Source: Oscillospiraceae bacterium
GTDB lineage: Bacteria > Bacillota > Clostridia > Oscillospirales > Oscillospiraceae
Assembly (NCBI GenBank): GCA_017434755.1
Contig: JAFRER010000014.1
Coordinates: forward strand, 1-64,000
Length of the DNA stretch: 64,000 bases
Direction: 5' to 3'
Shown: positions 17,643 through 25,489 of the stretch, piece after piece
Layout of the letters: each line of letters opens with the position of its first letter
Position numbering within the stretch: position 1 is the stretch's first letter
Position numbers and translations under genes: made by a program
The notes under the pieces: generated by a model
What the model was told of the DNA's origin: nothing
What the model saw: only the letters and a program-made list of their open reading frames with translations
Database searches by the model: none

Positions 17643-19013
17643 ATGATAGAGACCGATATAGCGGAACGTGGCCGGGAAGAGGGGCCCGGCGGGATCCGTC
17701 TGGGGCGTTTCCACGCCGCAGTCGGTGTGGCGTTTGCCGTTCTGGCCGTTTTGATGCTGATCTCCACTTGGCTGACAGGCAGAGGCTACAGCCGGCTCGA
17801 GGATGCGACCGAGCGCTATATAACGGCGCAGCAGGCGGCGGCGGATATGCAGGCGGCGTCCGACTATCTGACGGCGGAGTCACGCGGATTCATCGCCACG
17901 GGCGAGATTGCCCGAGCGGCGCATTTTTACGAGGAAGTGGAAGTCACGCGCAGACGTGACAACGCGCTCGAAAGCATAGGCACGATCCTGGAAAGTCCCG
18001 AGGCATATGCGTATCTGGACACAGCCCTTGCCAACTCCAACGAGCTCGAGAAGATCGAGGAATATGCCATGCGTCTTGCGGCGGAAAGCTACGGCTGCAA
18101 GGCGGAGGAGCTTCCCGAAGCGCTTAGGGCGGTGGAGCTTGAGGCGGCGGATCTGAGGCTTTCGGCGGAGGAACAGCGTGACAAAGCACTTATGATGGTC
18201 TTTGACGGGAACTATCAGAGCCACAAGGATACGATCAAAGAGAATGTCTCCAGAAGCATGGAGACACTTATTGAGGAGACCCGCAGTGATCAGACGGCGA
18301 GCTCGGCGAGACTCATCCGCCAGATGCAGCTTGAAAATGTGCTGATCGTTGCGATGCTGATCCTGGCACTGCTGCTCATTCTGGCGACCGCGCGTCTGGT
18401 CACGAAACCGTTGAAGAGTTTTATCGAGAATATCGGTCAGGACAAGGCTCTGCCGGAGGAGGGTGCAAGCGAGCTGCGCTTCCTTGCCCGGACCTACAAT
18501 CAGGTGCGTGAACAGAATCTGCAGCATCGGGAGCAGCTGAGCTATGATGCGATGCATGACGCTCTGACCGGACTGTTCAACCGCAGCGTGTTCGAAAAGC
18601 TGCGCTCGCGTTTCGAGGAGCGTGACAATGCCCTGCTGATCTTTGACCTGGATCGCTTCAAGCAGATCAACGACACCTACGGCCATGACGCCGGCGACAG
18701 GGCTCTGCGCCGGGTGGCGGCGCTGTTGCAGGAGAACTTCCGCGCAGAGGACTATGTTTGCCGTATCGGAGGAGACGAGTTCGTCGTCATCATGGTGCAC
18801 GTGAATTCCTCCCTGCGCGACCTGGTGGAGAACAAGATCAGCCGGATCAACGAACTTCTGCAGACGCCGCTGGATGGTCTGCCGCCGATCACGCTCAGTG
18901 TCGGCGTGGCCTTCGGGGACCGCGAAAACCCGACCGGCGATGCCTACAAGGATGCAGACGCCGCTCTCTACCGCACCAAGAGCGTGAGGCTCGGCGGATG
19001 CGAATTCTATTGA
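17643..19013 (+). CDS. Membrane diguanylate cyclase
   Basis: 456 residues. Helix 1 (about 23-45), an extracytoplasmic helical sensor (about 46-230, four-helix/CHASE3-like), helix 2 (about 233-252), a HAMP-like linker and a C-terminal GGDEF domain (about 302-456). The catalytic signature RIGGDEF is intact (376-380). DALTGLFNR and the metal-binding FDLDRFK are present. An inhibitory I-site RxxD (RAED, 367-370) sits five residues before the signature, so product feedback is expected. It makes c-di-GMP from two GTP. It is the likely counterpart of the phosphodiesterase at 9331. Confidence 0.92.
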   Translation: MIETDIAERGREEGPGGIRLGRFHAAVGVAFAVLAVLMLISTWLTGRGYSRLEDATERYITAQQAAADMQAASDYLTAESRGFIATGEIARAAHFYEEVEVTRRRDNALESIGTILESPEAYAYLDTALANSNELEKIEEYAMRLAAESYGCKAEELPEALRAVELEAADLRLSAEEQRDKALMMVFDGNYQSHKDTIKENVSRSMETLIEETRSDQTASSARLIRQMQLENVLIVAMLILALLLILATARLVTKPLKSFIENIGQDKALPEEGASELRFLARTYNQVREQNLQHREQLSYDAMHDALTGLFNRSVFEKLRSRFEERDNALLIFDLDRFKQINDTYGHDAGDRALRRVAALLQENFRAEDYVCRIGGDEFVVIMVHVNSSLRDLVENKISRINELLQTPLDGLPPITLSVGVAFGDRENPTGDAYKDADAALYRTKSVRLGGCEFY

Positions 19014-19069
19014 TGGGAACAGTTTCATTCTTTACCGTTTGAGATGATTGTGAAGGAGGATATGCGAAT

Positions 19070-19414
19070 ATGATCACGATCGATAAACTGAAGGAATTCG
19101 GCGCAGATACCGCACAGGGGCTCGGCCGCTGCATGAACAACGAGGCTTTCTATCTGCGGCTGGTGAACATGGGTCTGGACGACGCCGGCTTCGAAAAGCT
19201 CGAGAATGCCGTGAAAACTGGCGACAGAAAGGCGGCCTTCGAGGCGGCACACGCACTCAAGGGCGTGCTGGGCAATCTTTCACTCACGCCGCTGTACGAC
19301 ACAGTCTCGGAGATGACGGAGCTTTTGCGTGCCGACAAAGACGCCGATTATCCGGCACTCCTCGACGAGGTGCTCAAAAAACGCGGCGCGCTGAAGGCGC
19401 TCCGTGACGAATGA
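19070..19414 (+). CDS. Stand-alone histidine phosphotransfer (Hpt) protein
   Basis: 114 residues, all-helical, with the Hpt signature AAHALKGVLGNLSL; the phosphoacceptor is H61. RBS AAGGAGG. Hpt proteins shuttle phosphoryl groups between receivers of hybrid kinases and downstream regulators. Neither hybrid kinase in this block contains its own Hpt, so this protein is a credible shared relay between them and the REC-EAL protein (inference). Confidence 0.88.
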   Translation: MITIDKLKEFGADTAQGLGRCMNNEAFYLRLVNMGLDDAGFEKLENAVKTGDRKAAFEAAHALKGVLGNLSLTPLYDTVSEMTELLRADKDADYPALLDEVLKKRGALKALRDE

Positions 19415-19580
19415 ACCCGCGCAGATAAAGCACCGGAGGAAGAAATGAGATTTGCGTATTACGGCCCGCACTGCGGGCGGCTTCGGAGGCTTTTTCTTCG
19501 GTGAGATCTGCACCGTGAACGGTCACGCGGATTTCGGGAACCTGATGCTTTCGCGGCTGCGTATTGAAAGAAAATGAGAC

Positions 19581-19615
19581 AAAAAAAGACGACTCCCGGA
19601 AGGGAGCCGTCTTTT
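19581..19615 (-). terminator. Terminator, usable on both strands
   Basis: GACGACTCCC and GGGAGCCGTC pair with one mismatch around a GGAA loop, flanked by A7 on the left and TTTT on the right. It is 16 bases past the stop of the minus-strand zinc-ribbon gene. Confidence 0.85.
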
Positions 19616-19630
19616 GATAACGGATGGGTT

Positions 19631-20293
19631 TTATTCAAACGCATGACACCGGACCGTGCAGCTGACGCCGTAGCATTCTATTGTGATCACGACACCGGTC
19701 TGCAGAACACCGACCTGATGGATCTTGCATTCCGAACCGTCCGCGTTGGGGGTCAGTTCAACGATGCCCGCCTGATCCACGGTCCACTTGTAAGTGGGGC
19801 TCTCGACGGTGAGCGGATAGGCCTGCGCACGGAGGGTGATATCTCCGTCCTCGCCCTGGGAGAGACGCATGGTGAAATCGGAATCGGTGAGGTCATTCGT
19901 GTAGAAATAGACCTTGACGTTTTCAACGGAAGGAGTCGGCGTGGGCGGGGGAGTCGGCGCGCTTTCGATGAGCTCGGTGCTCTCCGATGCCACCGGCAAT
20001 GTAAGTGAAGTCCTCGGGTTCGCCGCGATATCCTGATTCGTGAGACCCGTGGACACCATGACAACTACTGACAGGATCACAGCCGCAACAAGCACAAGAC
20101 CGAACAGGAGCTGCCATTTGGAATTGGCAGTGGCTCTCGCATTCGCCTCCGTTCCCTGCACGGTGCCCGGCGTGGGCGAGGGGGTTCTGGTGCTCTGACT
20201 GACCCTACGTGTCCCGCAATTCGGGCAGCGGCTGCGCAGAGCCGAGAAGCTCTCACCGCAGCGGCGGCACTTTACTTGGGGAAGTATAGCCAT
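19631..20293 (-). CDS. Zinc-ribbon membrane protein with Ig-like C-terminal domain
   Basis: 220 residues from the ATG at 20293, preferred because GGAGG lies upstream at fitting distance. The N-terminal zinc ribbon has CRRCGE and CPNCGT (4 Cys). A Thr/Pro linker, one membrane helix (about 60-82) and a second Pro-rich linker (PTPPPTPTP) follow. The exported C-terminal domain of about 110 residues reads like a bacterial Ig-like (BIG2) fold: YKWTVDQAGIVELTPNADGS. Role unknown; similar zinc-ribbon anchors occur in many Clostridia. It is divergent from the ligase gene. Confidence 0.75.
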   Translation of the reverse strand: MAILPQVKCRRCGESFSALRSRCPNCGTRRVSQSTRTPSPTPGTVQGTEANARATANSKWQLLFGLVLVAAVILSVVVMVSTGLTNQDIAANPRTSLTLPVASESTELIESAPTPPPTPTPSVENVKVYFYTNDLTDSDFTMRLSQGEDGDITLRAQAYPLTVESPTYKWTVDQAGIVELTPNADGSECKIHQVGVLQTGVVITIECYGVSCTVRCHAFE

Positions 20294-20356
20294 TTGTTTA
20301 AGACCTCCATATATGTAAATGATCATTTTGAACAAAATATATCATCTATCTTTGTC

Positions 20357-20385
20357 AATTTACACCATATTGGGTATTTTGTCAA
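20357..20385 (-). promoter_or_regulatory. Promoter of the zinc-ribbon gene
   Basis: On the minus strand TTGACA (20380-20385), a 17-base spacer and TAAATT (20357-20362). Confidence 0.6.
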
Positions 20386-20437
20386 GTTTGCGGCACTATA
20401 TGTGCCCCTTCGCGGGATCCCGAACACAATTTTCATC

Positions 20438-20466
20438 TTGTTATTCACGCGTTCAGAGGATATAAT
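20438..20466 (+). promoter_or_regulatory. Promoter of the DNA ligase gene
   Basis: TTGTTA (20438-20443), 17-base spacer, TATAAT (20461-20466). It lies 62 bases before the ligase start. Confidence 0.6.
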
Positions 20467-20527
20467 TGTTTAAAATATACAAAATGGTTTCAATATGCTA
20501 AATCATCCGCATGCAGGAGAGATTCCT

Positions 20528-22507
20528 ATGGACGAAAGAGATACCATACGCAGACTCGTGGAAGAGCTGAATGCTGCCTCCGAGGCCTATTACGGGGGCC
20601 GCGAGGAGATCATGAGCAATTTCGAATGGGATGCGAAGTTCGATGAACTGCAGCGCCTCGAAGAGCTCACGGGCTTTGTTCTGCCCGAAAGCCCCACCCG
20701 CAGGGTGAGCGATTCGGAGGAGCAGAGCGGCGGGCAGAAGGAACCGCACGAGTATCCCGCACTCTCGCTGGCCAAGACCAAGAAGCTCGAGGATCTGCTG
20801 AAATGGGCGGGAGAGCTGCCCGTATGGCTCAGCTGGAAGCTCGACGGACTGACGCTCGTCCTCACATACGATAACGGAGTCCTTGCAAAGATCCTCACGC
20901 GAGGGAACGGGACCGTGGGCACGAACATCACCTACATGAAGGACGTGATCCGCGGATTCCCGAAGAAGATCGACTACAGAGGACATCTGGTGGTACGCGG
21001 CGAGGCGACCATCTCCTACACGGATTTTGAAGCCATAAACGACTCCATGGACGACGAGGACGAAAAGTTCGCCAATCCCCGGAACCTCGCCTCCGGCACG
21101 CTGGCCCTCGATGCGAAGAATCTGGACAAGGTCGCCGAGCGAAAACTCTGCTTCAACGCCTTCACGCTCGTGCATACGGATGAGGAGCTCGTTTCCTGGG
21201 GTGCCCGCATGGATCTGCTCGACAGCATGGGCTTCACCACCGTGGAGAGGGAGCGGACCGATGCCGCCAGGCTGCCGGATGCCATTGAGCGCTGGACGGA
21301 GAAGGTGGAGAGCGGGAAGATGGACATCCCTGTGGACGGCCTCGTCATCACCTATGACGATACGGATTATGCCGCAACGGGCAGCGTCACCGGCCACCAC
21401 GCGACGCGGGCGGGTTATGCCTTCAAATGGCAGGACAGCTCTGCCGTCTCCATGCTTGACCACGTGGAGTGGTCCTGTGCGGCATCCACGATAACGCCGG
21501 TTGCCGTGTTCGAGCCCGTGAAGCTCGAGGGCACCACCGTGTCCAGGGCCTCCCTGTGCAACATCAGCGAGATGGAACGCCTCGGCATAGGCGAAAACGG
21601 GAAGACGAAGCTGCAGATCATAAAGGCCAACAAGATCATCCCCAAGTGTGTCGCCGTGATCAGCAGAGAGGGGACCTTCGCCATACCGGACCGCTGCCCC
21701 GTCTGCGGGGCGGATACCGCCGTGGTCGAAAGCCGCAGCGGCACGAAGACGCTCAAGTGCCTCAATCCCGCCTGCCCGGCCAAGGACCTGAAGAAATTCG
21801 CCCGGTTTGTCGGCAGGGACGGCATGGATATCGACGGGCTCTCCATCGAGACCCTGCGGGATTTCGTAAACGAGCGCTTCCTGTCCGATTTTGCGGATAT
21901 CTACAGGCTCTCGGAGCACGTCGACCGGATCGAGACCATGGACGGCTACGGGAAAAAGTCCGCAGACAATCTGATGAAGGCGATCGAAAAGAGCCGCTCC
22001 GTCCATCCGGCGAAGCTGATCGTGGCGCTGTGCATCCCGCTCATCGGCGGGGACGCTGCCAAGCGCATGATCGCGGCCTGCGGCTGGAAGGGCTTTCTCA
22101 CGAGGCTGGAAGACGGCACGGGCTTCGAGGACATTGACGGCATCGGCGGCGAGCGCTCCAGGGCGGTCGTGCAGTGGTATGCCGAACCTTCGAACCGTGC
22201 GGTCTTTGAGAAACTGCTGGCAGAGCTCAATGTGGAGGATGTGGAGCCGAAAGCCGCATCGGGAGGAAGCTGCGCAGGGAAGGTCTTCGTGATCACCGGC
22301 GATGTGGCGGTCTTCCGGAACAGGGACGAGTTCAAGGCCTATGTGGAGTCGCAGGGCGGAAAGGTCACGGGCAGTGTTTCGAAGAAGACGGACTATCTCG
22401 TGAACAACGATCCCGCTTCCGGCTCATCCAAAAACGTCAAGGCCGCGCAGCTCGGCGTGCCGCTGATCTCGGAGGAGGAGTTTATCTCCCTCTTCGGCGG
22501 TCCCTGA
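20528..22507 (+). CDS. ligA: NAD-dependent DNA ligase, divergent
   Basis: 659 residues from the ATG at 20528, which follows CAGGAGAG. It seals nicks using NAD. The Ia domain holds a YY motif and FEWDAKFDEL. The nucleotidyltransferase domain has the KxDG motif as WKLDG (about K104), TRGNGTVG and RGEA. An OB domain follows. The four-Cys zinc finger has CPVCG and CLNPACPAK. HhH repeats and a C-terminal BRCT domain (about 585-659) complete the protein. Length is close to the usual 670. The core reads SWKLDG rather than the common EPKIDG, so it may be a second, specialised ligase and not the housekeeping copy. No replication gene neighbours it. Confidence 0.9.
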   Translation: MDERDTIRRLVEELNAASEAYYGGREEIMSNFEWDAKFDELQRLEELTGFVLPESPTRRVSDSEEQSGGQKEPHEYPALSLAKTKKLEDLLKWAGELPVWLSWKLDGLTLVLTYDNGVLAKILTRGNGTVGTNITYMKDVIRGFPKKIDYRGHLVVRGEATISYTDFEAINDSMDDEDEKFANPRNLASGTLALDAKNLDKVAERKLCFNAFTLVHTDEELVSWGARMDLLDSMGFTTVERERTDAARLPDAIERWTEKVESGKMDIPVDGLVITYDDTDYAATGSVTGHHATRAGYAFKWQDSSAVSMLDHVEWSCAASTITPVAVFEPVKLEGTTVSRASLCNISEMERLGIGENGKTKLQIIKANKIIPKCVAVISREGTFAIPDRCPVCGADTAVVESRSGTKTLKCLNPACPAKDLKKFARFVGRDGMDIDGLSIETLRDFVNERFLSDFADIYRLSEHVDRIETMDGYGKKSADNLMKAIEKSRSVHPAKLIVALCIPLIGGDAAKRMIAACGWKGFLTRLEDGTGFEDIDGIGGERSRAVVQWYAEPSNRAVFEKLLAELNVEDVEPKAASGGSCAGKVFVITGDVAVFRNRDEFKAYVESQGGKVTGSVSKKTDYLVNNDPASGSSKNVKAAQLGVPLISEEEFISLFGGP

Positions 22508-22511
22508 CGGG

Positions 22512-22549
22512 AAAGAAAAAACAGACCCGCTTCGAAAGAAGCGGGTCTG
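22512..22549 (-). terminator. Terminator of the cysteine desulfidase-like gene
   Basis: Perfect 12-bp stem CAGACCCGCTTC/GAAGCGGGTCTG with GAAA loop. On the minus strand it is followed by a T-rich run, 19 bases past the stop at 22568. It may also serve the ligase. Confidence 0.88.
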
Positions 22550-22567
22550 AATTGTTTCAAAAGGGGT

Positions 22568-23830
22568 TTATTTGCCGATCATAATGTGCAGGACTTCCAC
22601 GTCCGTGGACGCCATGCCGACCCGGCCCATCCTGCCGATATTGCGGATGGTCTGCTCGGCGTTGCTGCCCATGAGGCCCTCGCCGGGAAGGAAAAACTCG
22701 TTGTTCTTCACAAGGTCGTAAGCGAAGAAGGCGTTGTCCACCGCGGCGCGGATCTTCGTGGCGCAGGAGGGCTTTGCCCCGTCGCACACCATACCGCCCA
22801 GCGTGCAGATGGAGTTTTCGATGATCCCGCCTATCGTCCTGCGGCTCGCTCCCTCCAAATAGGCGATCCCGCAAACCGAGGCCGTGGCGGCGCTGGTGGC
22901 TCCGCAATAGCAGGAGAGATTGCCGATGAATTTCTTCTGATGGATGGATATGAGATTTGCGAGAGCCAGCGCCCGCAGGACCTTTTCGTGATCCGGTTTA
23001 TTGCGCTTTTCGTATACCACGATCGGCAGGGTGATGGTTATGCCCTGATTACCGCTGCCGGAATTGATGACGGCGGGAAGAGAGCAGCCGCTCATCCTGG
23101 CGTCGGATCCCGCGGCAGCCCTCGCGGCGGCTTCGATACGGAGAGAATCGCCCGTCTGCATATATATGCTTCCGGCGTTCACGCCCCAGTCGCCCTTGAG
23201 ACCCTCTTCTGCAAGCGCAGAGTTGCATTCTATCTGACGCTCGAGAACATCGCGAATGTCGTTGAGGTTGCAGGTGCTTGCAAACTCGAATATCCCGCAA
23301 AGATCGATAAGACTCTTGTCTCCGTATGACTCTACCACGAGATCCGGCTGTTCGAAGATGAGCTCTCCGTTCTTTACAATTTTAGAGATGTGATCATGGT
23401 TCGTCTTGAGCTCGACTTCCGACGATTCGGCGCCAGCTTTCAGAGAGCAGCGGATGAAAAGATTCTCCTCACCGTCCTCAAGGCTCGTGAGCACGGGTTT
23501 GCTCTTAAGAAATTCGGCGGTTGCGGCTCTATCTTCATCGGTCACACCTTTGAGGACCTCGAGATTTCCATTGGCGTTCCCGCCGATGATGCCGAGCACG
23601 GCGGCGGCTTCGATGCCCTTCATCCCTCCGGAATTCGGGACTGTGACGCCCTTGACGTTTTTGATTATATTTCCGCTGCAACGTACCTCGACCGAATCGG
23701 GCATCATGCCGAGGACCTCTCTGGCCTTTGCGGCGCAAAGTGCAATGGCGATAGGCTCAGTGCAGCCGAGCGCGGGGATAAGTTCGTGGCGCAGTATCGT
23801 TACGTAATTCTCGTAGATCTGTTTATCCAT
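22568..23830 (-). CDS. L-cysteine desulfidase/serine dehydratase-like protein (UPF0597, CyuA family)
   Basis: 420 residues. The N terminus HELIPALGCTEPIAIA and the later cysteines in CYCGATSAATASVCG and GGMVCDGAKPSCATKI are the conserved set of the UPF0597/CyuA family, whose members hold a 4Fe-4S cluster. They break L-cysteine into pyruvate, sulfide and ammonia. The fold is related to the alpha chain of bacterial L-serine dehydratase, so serine is an alternative substrate. The gene lies 25 bases after the ECF sigma gene on the same strand and may be the last gene of that operon. Confidence 0.85.
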   Translation of the reverse strand: MDKQIYENYVTILRHELIPALGCTEPIAIALCAAKAREVLGMMPDSVEVRCSGNIIKNVKGVTVPNSGGMKGIEAAAVLGIIGGNANGNLEVLKGVTDEDRAATAEFLKSKPVLTSLEDGEENLFIRCSLKAGAESSEVELKTNHDHISKIVKNGELIFEQPDLVVESYGDKSLIDLCGIFEFASTCNLNDIRDVLERQIECNSALAEEGLKGDWGVNAGSIYMQTGDSLRIEAAARAAAGSDARMSGCSLPAVINSGSGNQGITITLPIVVYEKRNKPDHEKVLRALALANLISIHQKKFIGNLSCYCGATSAATASVCGIAYLEGASRRTIGGIIENSICTLGGMVCDGAKPSCATKIRAAVDNAFFAYDLVKNNEFFLPGEGLMGSNAEQTIRNIGRMGRVGMASTDVEVLHIMIGK

Positions 23831-23855
23831 GGAACACCCTCTGTTTCAAAACAGC

Positions 23856-24338
23856 TTAAGCCGCGCCCATAATGTCCTGCAGTTTTTTCAGAGCGGACTT
23901 GTGAGCGCGTTTGATCACACTGTACGGAAGCGACATCATCTCAGATATCTCCGTAAGTGTGTTTCCTTCATAATAATGCAGAACTATTATGTCCCTGTCG
24001 CGCTCCGGGATCTGACGCAGAGCGTCAGCCAGACGGTCGAGCGTGTCTGCGCTTATCATCTGATCCTCAAGACTGCCCTCAGCAGGGATGTCCTCCGTGA
24101 GCTCCGTGCTCACCTTGCGGGTGCGGTAATAGTCTATAACAGTGTTGCGTGTGGTCGTGTAAAGGTACGACGAAACACCGGGGCCGCGCTCCGGATCATA
24201 GTGCTCCATAGCCTTGCGGAAGACTTCGCTGCACAGATCCTCAGCGTCCTCGGAAATGCCGACATGGCCTATGATATAACCATAGACCTTGTCGTGATAT
24301 TCTCTGTATATCGAGTCAAAGTAATCCGAATCGATCAT
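23856..24338 (-). CDS. ECF-family RNA polymerase sigma factor
   Basis: 160 residues. Region 2 includes AEDLCSEVFRKAMEHYD and SYLYTTTRNTVIDYYR. Region 4 includes IPERDRDIIVLHYYEGNTLTEISEMM and SYSVIKRAHKSALKKL-type helix-turn-helix features. The start ATG overlaps the end of the 69-residue gene by 23 bases, so it is cotranscribed and probably translationally coupled. No typical anti-sigma gene with ZAS motif or membrane helix is next to it. Regulation by the upstream small protein or the HECTH protein is possible (inference). Confidence 0.9.
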   Translation of the reverse strand: MIDSDYFDSIYREYHDKVYGYIIGHVGISEDAEDLCSEVFRKAMEHYDPERGPGVSSYLYTTTRNTVIDYYRTRKVSTELTEDIPAEGSLEDQMISADTLDRLADALRQIPERDRDIIVLHYYEGNTLTEISEMMSLPYSVIKRAHKSALKKLQDIMGAA

Positions 24339-24525
24339 CGGCTTTTACCTGACTCTTGGTTTCTTCCGGTCCGACTCCGCCGGCCGCGATGGCAAGACTG
24401 TCGTCCGCCAGGGTCACGACTTTGCCGGGGTATCGCTCCAGTGTTTCATTGATAACGCTCTGCAGAGCAGAACTACGCTCGAAACGCTGGAAATCAAAAA
24501 GTGTCTTCAGGCTTTTTTCCAGCAT
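24316..24525 (-). CDS. 69-residue small protein with AAGG motif
   Basis: An N-terminal amphipathic part (KSLKTLFDFQRFERSSALQSVINETLERY) is followed by TLADDSLAIAAGG and a 19-residue tail. The section before the two glycines resembles double-glycine leader ends, and small proteins with LSDDDLxxVxAAG endings are common in Clostridia. It has a good RBS (GGAGGAG). The start overlaps the HECTH gene by 19 bases and the end overlaps the sigma gene by 23 bases. It could be a secreted peptide precursor or a small regulator of the sigma factor. Function not established. Confidence 0.65.
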   Translation of the reverse strand: MLEKSLKTLFDFQRFERSSALQSVINETLERYPGKVVTLADDSLAIAAGGVGPEETKSQVKADDRFGLL

Positions 24526-25442
24526 CCGATCTCCTCCTCGAGACGGAGGGCAAATCCGTACGGATCAGCAGGATCGCATTGTTCTGAGATTTCAGAGAAG
24601 CGCAGCAGCGTCCGGTGAATCTCAGAGGCAAGGCTGTCGAGCCGCTCCTGTCTGTTTTCTTCTCCGTCTATGTAGTTTTCAAGTCTGCCGCCGATATACT
24701 TTTCCCCGCTTATTCCGAGAAAAAGCTCTGCTAACTGCAGGTCGAATCTCCCGAAAGCGGCGAATAACCCGGCAGCATCGGCGACCAGTTCATCCCATAC
24801 AGGATCTTTCTTATCCGGAAAGAGCCTGCGGCAGATGAAATGCGTGCATTCATGGGTCTTTCTGATGATGTGTGACAGTTCAAGCCATTCTGCCTCCGAA
24901 AAGCCCGCTTTTTCGGCGCTGACAGCGCTGTACGGACCGCGGGACAGTATGACCAAGGCATCCTTGAAGTTCTTCCTATCGGAAGTAAAACGGTCAAATT
25001 CGGCATTCCAGTCTGCATCCGGACCGTTCTTCAGGATGAACTCTTTTTCGTGTGCGCGGATCTTGGTCCAGTTGATCACTCCGTCCAGTATGGACGCTCC
25101 CTGGGTAACAGGAATCTCTTTAGGGACACAGCGGTGGGCCATGATCTGAAGGAACAGTTCGAAATCCGCCCGTTCACTCAGCGTTATCACCGGTACCGGC
25201 CCGGCCGGAGTCATCTCCGTGATAAGACTGTCTTCCGGGCAGCATTTGAAATGGGGACGGGAAACATGCTTAGGTATCTCTCCACACTCGACTATCCTCT
25301 TATACTCCTCCGAGCCGTCGGGGCCGGGAACGAGATACAGCTGCGGGTAGATGCGCGCAAGAGAGACTATGACATCCGCACCGCGGATATCTTCAGATGG
25401 TGAACTGACAGTCATTGTTTGTTTTACGATTGAACCATCCAC
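24507..25442 (-). CDS. Putative HExxH metallopeptidase
   Basis: 311 residues from the GTG at 25442; an ATG at 25415 (302 residues) is equally possible, and neither has a clear Shine-Dalgarno. No family recognised from the first 190 residues. Near residue 207 the stretch IIRKTHECTHFICRRLFPD contains HECTH, a match to the HExxH zinc site. About 20 residues on, DPVWDELVADAAGLFAAFG supplies an acidic helix that could give the third ligand, as in gluzincins. No signal peptide or membrane helix is visible, so it is probably cytoplasmic. It lies between a GG-leader peptide gene and the 69-residue/sigma pair. Processing of a peptide or an anti-sigma-like control is conceivable (inference). Confidence 0.6.
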   Translation of the reverse strand: MDGSIVKQTMTVSSPSEDIRGADVIVSLARIYPQLYLVPGPDGSEEYKRIVECGEIPKHVSRPHFKCCPEDSLITEMTPAGPVPVITLSERADFELFLQIMAHRCVPKEIPVTQGASILDGVINWTKIRAHEKEFILKNGPDADWNAEFDRFTSDRKNFKDALVILSRGPYSAVSAEKAGFSEAEWLELSHIIRKTHECTHFICRRLFPDKKDPVWDELVADAAGLFAAFGRFDLQLAELFLGISGEKYIGGRLENYIDGEENRQERLDSLASEIHRTLLRFSEISEQCDPADPYGFALRLEEEIGCWKKA

Positions 25443-25466
25443 ACCCTTGCGGGTGCAGATGGTTCA
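25431..25466. repeat. Intercistronic inverted repeat behind the CW_7 peptide gene
   Basis: TGAACCAT and ATGGTTCA form the outer stem and ACCC/GGGT the inner stem around TTGC. It begins 24 bases after the peptide stop (minus-strand direction) and runs over the GTG start of the HECTH gene. There is no T-run, so it may be a partial terminator or mRNA-stabilising hairpin that sets a high peptide-to-downstream ratio, or it may hide that GTG start. Confidence 0.6.
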
Positions 25467-25489
25467 GAAAAGGCCGTGTCTTTCCTCTA

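Noticed and set aside
9260..19070. c-di-GMP riboswitch near the cyclase and pilus genes
   Set aside because: Intergenic gaps are short and none contains a GEMM-like core.
19415..19580. Terminator or tiny ORF after the Hpt gene
   Set aside because: A GCCCGC/GCGGGC hairpin at 19464-19478 is 11 bases away from the T-run at 19490, and the 19-codon frame at 19445 runs through it; neither is convincing.
20498..22006. Minus-strand open frame of 502 codons under the ligase
   Set aside because: Antisense to conserved ligase domains and has no family features.
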